A stretch of 53,741 bases of DNA from Leishmania donovani (lineage: Eukaryota; Euglenozoa; Kinetoplastea; Trypanosomatida; Trypanosomatidae): NCBI RefSeq assembly GCF_000227135.1, contig NC_018238.1:526483-580223 (forward strand), given 5' to 3'. Below, one piece after another: positions 49,526-53,741 of this stretch (its first letter is position 1; every line of letters begins with the position of its first letter). The position numbers and the translations under genes were made by a program. The notes below the pieces were generated by a model. It was not told where the DNA came from. It did no database searches and worked only from the letters and a program-made list of their open reading frames with translations.

Positions 49526-50686
49526 ATGGTGCAGCCGGGGCAACATATTGTCTACGCCATTCACGAGTATGCGATTCCCGGCAGCGGCTTTTTGCGGCTA
49601 AAGGCGGGGGACGTCATGTACGTCGATGAGGCCGACGCAAGCGGTTGGTGGCTGGGCACAAACCTCCGCGGGCAAAAAGGCGTGTTCCCCTCCACATACA
49701 CGCTCCCCTATGTCTTTCCCCCTCCCGCAGAGGACATTCTGCGAGATATGCGGCTGATTCTTCTGGGCCGCCGGTTTGGGGTGGATGTGGCTAGCGGAGC
49801 CCCCCTTCCACTGCTCGAGCGCTTTGAGGCACACGTCTGCGATGCCGATACGCCCCTGCCACCGCTTGCCCTTTTACGCAAGACCGTCGACGAGTGCCTC
49901 CTCGGCCGCGAAGCGGCGCGCGCGCGTGTGATGGAGCTGCTCTCACAGTTAATGGAGATCCGCGCATGCGAGCGTGAGGAGCGAGAAAGGGGCACGAACT
50001 GTTTCGCAGCCGAGCAGCAACAGGTGGTGGAGCGCCAAACCGCCCTGAGAGAAATGCGTGCAACACTGGATGCATCGTTGTATGCGCTCGCGGCGCGCAA
50101 GGCCGCGCTGCTCCAAGCGTGCATAGTGCCGACCTTCACGTGGTACGAGCGGCTCCACAGCTTGTCCGTGGCAGCGGCTTCATCGGCCAAGTCGCTTTCC
50201 TCTGATGGGGCATGGCGTTCCGCTCTCCGGGATGTGAAGGAGGTAGTGAAGCGTCAAGAGGAGGAGCTGACCCGCCTATCCACGAGCTGCGCGCAGCAGG
50301 AGGATGTCTTTGCGCGGGCTGCGTCGTTGCTGCAAGCGCGCATTGAGTGGCGGGACGGAAATGTCGCTCGCATGCTGGCTTACTGGGTGGCCAAGGCACG
50401 CGCCGCCAAAACCGCATACACGGCCACCAAGGTGGAGCGCGACGCTGCCGAATCAAGGAGGCAGCTGGAGGTCGCGCAGCTTCGCCATCGTCTGGAGGAT
50501 GGTCGCGAGCGATTTCTGAAAACAAGAGAGCAGTACCGACAGCTTAAGCGACGCGCAGAAGAAATTGCCGTGGCGTTGCAGCGAAAAGACTTACTCGACT
50601 ACCTGTCGCGGCAGATCGCGGGAGCTGACGTCGCCATTGCGACGCATCAAGAAAGGCAACGCCGTCATCCGGCCGCTTTCGCATAG
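49526..50686 (+). CDS. SH3-domain and coiled-coil protein (386 aa)
   Basis: Residues ~8-62 form an SH3 domain: YAIHEYAIPGSGFLRLKAGD is the 'ALYDY...L.F..GD' opening, followed by ADASGWWLGTNLRGQKGVFP and STYTLP, with the paired Trp, Gly and Pro of the peptide-binding groove kept. The remaining ~300 residues are Ala/Arg/Glu/Gln-rich helices with coiled-coil character (RARVMELLSQLMEIRACERE, LRDVKEVVKRQEEELTRLST, VERDAAESRRQLEVAQLRHR). SH3 domains bind proline-rich peptides; together with a long helical rod this suggests an adaptor at the cytoskeleton or membrane. It is the last gene before the telomere. The frame is open from 49394, but ATG 49526 sits right after the acceptor and before the domain. 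Exact family not recognised. Confidence 0.85.
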   Translation: MVQPGQHIVYAIHEYAIPGSGFLRLKAGDVMYVDEADASGWWLGTNLRGQKGVFPSTYTLPYVFPPPAEDILRDMRLILLGRRFGVDVASGAPLPLLERFEAHVCDADTPLPPLALLRKTVDECLLGREAARARVMELLSQLMEIRACEREERERGTNCFAAEQQQVVERQTALREMRATLDASLYALAARKAALLQACIVPTFTWYERLHSLSVAAASSAKSLSSDGAWRSALRDVKEVVKRQEEELTRLSTSCAQQEDVFARAASLLQARIEWRDGNVARMLAYWVAKARAAKTAYTATKVERDAAESRRQLEVAQLRHRLEDGRERFLKTREQYRQLKRRAEEIAVALQRKDLLDYLSRQIAGADVAIATHQERQRRHPAAFA

Positions 50687-51684
50687 AAAGACGGGATCTA
50701 GTGAAGACAGAAACTCGATTTCCTGCGGTCTATTACATCAGAGATGGCTCGGGGCTACTTAACCATACAGCAGCAGAGAAGACACAATGCGGGTTCACTT
50801 CTTCCCTCCTCTGAAGGACACCGCGACGAAACAATCGACAAGCCGAAGGTTGGCATACATGACGTGTGATTTGTGTTGCCTTCTTGCTCCTTGCACAGGC
50901 TGTCGCTTAGGCATCCGCTCGTTCTCTTTTATGTTCGAAAGTCAGTCCCTCGGTGTGCTCCCTCATTCTCACCCCATTTATCTGGCTTGCCCTCGTGCGT
51001 GATCATTCAAAACACGCTGCAACCCGTCTGCTGGGGGAACCTCATCGCACATTCGTGCACAAAAACCCAGACTCCAGGACGGGGGCTTGCCAAATGAACC
51101 CGCGGAGGTTCGACCACCCACCTCAAAATAAAAAGTCCCGTCATGTACGCCTATCACCGACGAGTTGCTGCCGTATAACATACCCGGCAGGAAGGAGTGG
51201 TGCCGTTCCCCTCTGCGCGGCGCCCACGGAGGCTGGCTGCAGTGTAAACACATGGAGGCAAGCACTACTTTAATCTTCTACAGTCACAACAACGGGAGCA
51301 GTGCCCCCTCCCCCCTGAAGACACCCTCCTTACCAAGACCGGAGCGCCGAAGGCCGTTTCTAACGTTTACCGCGAAGACATGGTACATGTTTGAATGATA
51401 CGTGACAGCGACAGCGGCTGCGAGGTCGCCAATTCTGAGGCCAAGCAGCTGGTGGCAGGGCTCCGCTGACGAGAGGTCCTCTTGACGCGCGCTTTGCCCA
51501 TCGTCCAGGACACTGGCGAAAACAGCTCCCAGCGCGGCCGTCGCCCGCGCTTGTGTGACCGCGGCAGCATTGCATCAATGCGATTTCCTTGCCCACGAAC
51601 GAGCATGCAAGGCCACAGTTGTGACGAGAGCCATTTAGATGACCTTTTTATGCGCGATAGACATAGAAACCACGTCGACACGGG

Positions 51685-52045
51685 TTCCTCCGCGTCGCGC
51701 TTGCCACCGTTGCGTGCGCTACCGCCGAGAAGCTGTACAAGATGCGCGACGTTTGCCTTTCTCTCGAGTAGTCGGTTCCGTGGTGCCGTAATGCGGCAGG
51801 GACTCGACCCCGCCGNNNNNNNNNNNNNNNNNNNNNNNNNNNNNNNNNNNNNNNNNNNNNNNNNNNNNNNNNNNNNNNNNNNNNNNNNNNNNNNNNNNNN
51901 NNNNNNNNNNNNNNTTCCTCCGCGTCGCGCTTGCCACCGTTGGGTGCGCTACCGCCGAGAAGCTGTACAAGATGCGCGACGTTTGCCTTTCTCTCGAGTA
52001 GTCGGTTCCGTGGTGCCGTAATGCGGCAGGGACTCGACCCCGCCG
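51685..52045. repeat. 131-bp direct duplication around a gap
   Basis: 51685-51815 and 51915-52045 are the same 131 bases except one substitution (CCACCGTTGCGTG against CCACCGTTGGGTG), separated exactly by the 99-N gap at 51816-51914. Most likely overlapping contig ends, perhaps from two homologues or two subtelomeres. Confidence 0.75.
51816..51914. other. Assembly gap (99 N)
   Basis: Placeholder gap in the subtelomere. Confidence 0.95.
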
Positions 52046-52580
52046 ATGACCATGTAATGCGCCCCATGCTCGCAGTCCATGCTGGGCCACCAACAGGCGA
52101 ACATTCTTGCCCACCAGGATGACTTTCGACTGCCGCTGGCTCTCGTTGCCGCTTTCGGGGGCGTGGCTGCTGCATTACCCTCGTGTGCGGGGGCTTGGCG
52201 TTCAGGAGATTCGTTCGCTTCCCTTGTGGAGCGCAGCTGCGCTGCCGGCTGTGAGGCCTCTCTTCCCCTGCCTTTTTGGTGGGGTGTCCGTCACAGAGTT
52301 GGTGGTCTAGGGTGTGTCGCGCTGAAGCACCCTGGGCTTCGCATTTGTTTAGTTGCTTGTGGTAAAGGCGGCCGTAACGCCAGTCGGTCTGGCTTACTGG
52401 TGCTTCCAGTGTGCAAACAACGTGTCGTCAATGGGCTTGCGTGCAGCGCATGAATGTGAAGGCCGTCAAGTGGGACTGGTGCCGAGACTGGTGCGCCGCG
52501 ACGCCCTGCCTGTGGGCTCACGGGTGGGTGTGTGCGCCTGTGGCACCCATGTCGACAGTCTCCATGGCTCTCACCGTCTG

Positions 52581-53464
52581 TCGCATCCAGCGGCCGGTCC
52601 TCGCTCCTCCTATGGGTGCCTTGTCTGTGGTCCGAACCGTGCGCCCCAGCCGCTCTTCACATGCCTGGTACCTCTTGAAAGCCCTTGCAGGACACGGGAA
52701 TGAGGGATGTGACTCCTTTTTGTACCACCTGTGCTGCTCCGAGATCTTGCTATCATGTTTGCTTGCCGTCGCGGCCTTTGGNNNNNNNNNNNNNNNNNNN
52801 NNNNNNNNNNNNNNNNNNNNNNNNNNNNNNNNNNNNNNNNNNNNNNNNNNNNNNNNNNNNNNNNNNNNNNNNNNNNNNNNCCTCGCTCCTCCTATGGGTG
52901 CCTTGTCTGTGGTCCGAACCGTGCGCCCCAGCCGCTCTTCACATGCCTGGTACCTCTTGAAAGCCCTTGCAGGACACGGGAATGAGGGATGTGACTCCTT
53001 TTTGTACCACCTGTGCTGCTCCGAGATCTTGCTATCATGTTTGCTTGCCGTCGCGGCCTTTGGTGCCCTCGTGATTGTGCCTGCGCGATCTGCTACACCC
53101 CTATGCAGATGCTTGGCTACCCCGTGTTGTGTGGTTGTGCGCCTTGCCTCTGTGACAAAGTTGTCGCATCCAGCGGCCGGTCCTCGCTCCTCCTATGGGT
53201 GCCTTGTCTGTGGTCCGAACCGTGCGCCCCAGCCGCTCTTCACATGCCTGGTACCTCTTGAAAGCCCTTGCAGGACACGGGAATGAGGGATGTGACTCCT
53301 TTTTGTACCACCTGTGCTGCTCCGAGATCTTGCTATCATGTTTGCTTGCCGTCGCGGCCTTTGGTGCCCTCGTGATTGTGCCTGCGCGATCTGCTACACC
53401 CCTATGCAGATGCTTGGCTACCCCGTGTTGTGTGGTTGTGCGCCTTGCCTCTGTGACAAAGTTG
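52581..53464. repeat. Subtelomeric tandem repeat, 301-bp unit
   Basis: The unit starts TCGCATCCAGCGG and ends GACAAAGTTG. One full unit is 53164-53464; the one before it is visible from 52881 to 53163 with its first 18 bases in the gap; an earlier one begins at 52581 and is cut by the gap at 52782. The 183 bases shared by all three (52599-52781, 52881-53063, 53182-53364) look identical. True copy number is unknown because the gap falls within the array. Confidence 0.85.
52782..52880. other. Assembly gap (99 N) within the 301-bp repeat array
   Basis: From the unit length, 118 bases (not 99) would be needed to join the first and second units in register, so the gap size is nominal. Confidence 0.95.
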
Positions 53465-53602
53465 AGCGAACAGAGGAAGCCCAACTGCACCACCGCGCTA
53501 GTTGTTCTCCATCTTGTGGCTGTTTGGACGGCCGCTTTCTGCTCCATCTTCGAAGCTCTTTGCGTCGGCACGCGGGGCGTGGCCCTCTCTGCTGTTCCAC
53601 GA

Positions 53603-53702
53603 TTAGGGTACACGTACAGGGTAGGGTTTTTCTCCACTGATTCCTTGCACAGCGACACCCTCTCCAACAGGACGGGGGCGTGACGGTGTACTGGTGTACT
53701 GG
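53603..53702. repeat. LCTAS-like telomere-associated block
   Basis: The last ~100 bases before the telomere repeats begin with an isolated TTAGGG (53603-53608) followed by GTACACGTACAGGGTAGGG and end with a repeated GGTGTACT octamer. A conserved ~100-bp telomere-associated sequence (LCTAS) with short conserved boxes, lying directly next to telomere hexamers, is known from Leishmania; the position, size and boxes fit, though I have not matched the box sequences from a reference. Confidence 0.55.
53685..53700 (+). repeat. Two tandem GGTGTACT octamers
   Basis: GGTGTACT occurs twice in a row (53685-53692, 53693-53700) and is followed by GG and the first TTAGGG. Octamer repeats at the telomere junction are a known trait of Leishmania ends. 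Confidence 0.8.
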
Positions 53703-53741
53703 TTAGGGTTAGGGTGAGGGTTAGGGTTAGGGTCAGGGTTT
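53703..53741 (+). repeat. Telomere repeats (TTAGGG type), right chromosome end
   Basis: Six hexamers: TTAGGG, TTAGGG, TGAGGG, TTAGGG, TTAGGG, TCAGGG, then TTT at the window end. The G-rich strand runs 5' to 3' outward, so this is the right-hand end of the chromosome. Two of six hexamers are variants. Confidence 0.92.

Larger units (their letters stand above)
50687..53602. other. Subtelomeric gene-free region
   Basis: Nearly 3 kb without a credible gene between the SH3 gene and the telomere. It contains two gap-associated duplications and a 301-bp tandem repeat. The frames running through the repeat are open over long distances (52411-53286, 53195-53683) but only because the unit lacks stops in that frame. 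Confidence 0.7.

Noticed and set aside
52411..53286. 291-aa frame through the subtelomeric repeat, resembling a repeat protein
   Set aside because: It crosses an N gap, consists of the 301-bp unit read in one stop-free frame and has no recognisable domain.

Overview
The window reads as the right-hand end of a Leishmania chromosome (family Trypanosomatidae). Reasons: every credible gene is intronless, GC-rich and on the + strand, as in a polycistronic unit; genes are separated by long polypyrimidine-rich spacers with AG dinucleotides suited to spliced-leader trans-splicing; copies of a short A-tailed retroposon resembling SIDER elements lie in the spacers; and the last 39 bases are TTAGGG-type telomere repeats running outward. 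Tandem ABCA transporter genes near the end of chromosome 11 are known in Leishmania, so this may be that region. The species cannot be fixed by eye. Five N runs mark assembly gaps.

Layout. 1-368 is the 3' end of an ABCA-type transporter gene. 1599-6953 and 15679-21624 are two complete ABCA full transporters, 1784 and 1981 aa, the second with a Gly/Tyr-rich tail. Between them are a 5.9-kb gene-free stretch with a SIDER-like element (about 11150-11792) and a TATDN1-type TatD nuclease (12855-13865). From 24 to 38.6 kb come a small helical protein (24122-24682), an armadillo-repeat protein resembling radial spoke RSPH14 (25609-26817), an MFS-like membrane protein (27652-28986), a 1775-aa protein resembling the central-pair protein SPAG17/PF6 (30342-35669) and a nodulin-like MFS transporter (36682-38565). 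A SIDER-containing, badly assembled spacer follows (38.6-41.6 kb).

The telomere-proximal group holds a coiled-coil protein (41607-42209), mitochondrial ribosomal protein uL4m (42962-44338), a TruD/PUS7-family protein that lacks the catalytic aspartate (46438-48294), a 73-aa protein (48895-49116) and an SH3-plus-coiled-coil protein (49526-50686). The last 3 kb are subtelomere: two gap-associated duplications, a 301-bp tandem repeat, an LCTAS-like block, two copies of an octamer and the telomere.

Functional themes are ABCA lipid-type transport, flagellar axoneme parts (RSPH14-like and SPAG17-like) and mitochondrial translation (uL4m and perhaps the TruD-like protein). Joint transcription does not imply joint function in trypanosomatids. 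I see no CRISPR array, tRNA, rRNA, integron or phage. The points most worth checking are the TruD pseudoenzyme, gene-conversion tracts between the ABCA genes, the inverted SIDER copies with their probable chimeric contig, and the telomere-end architecture.
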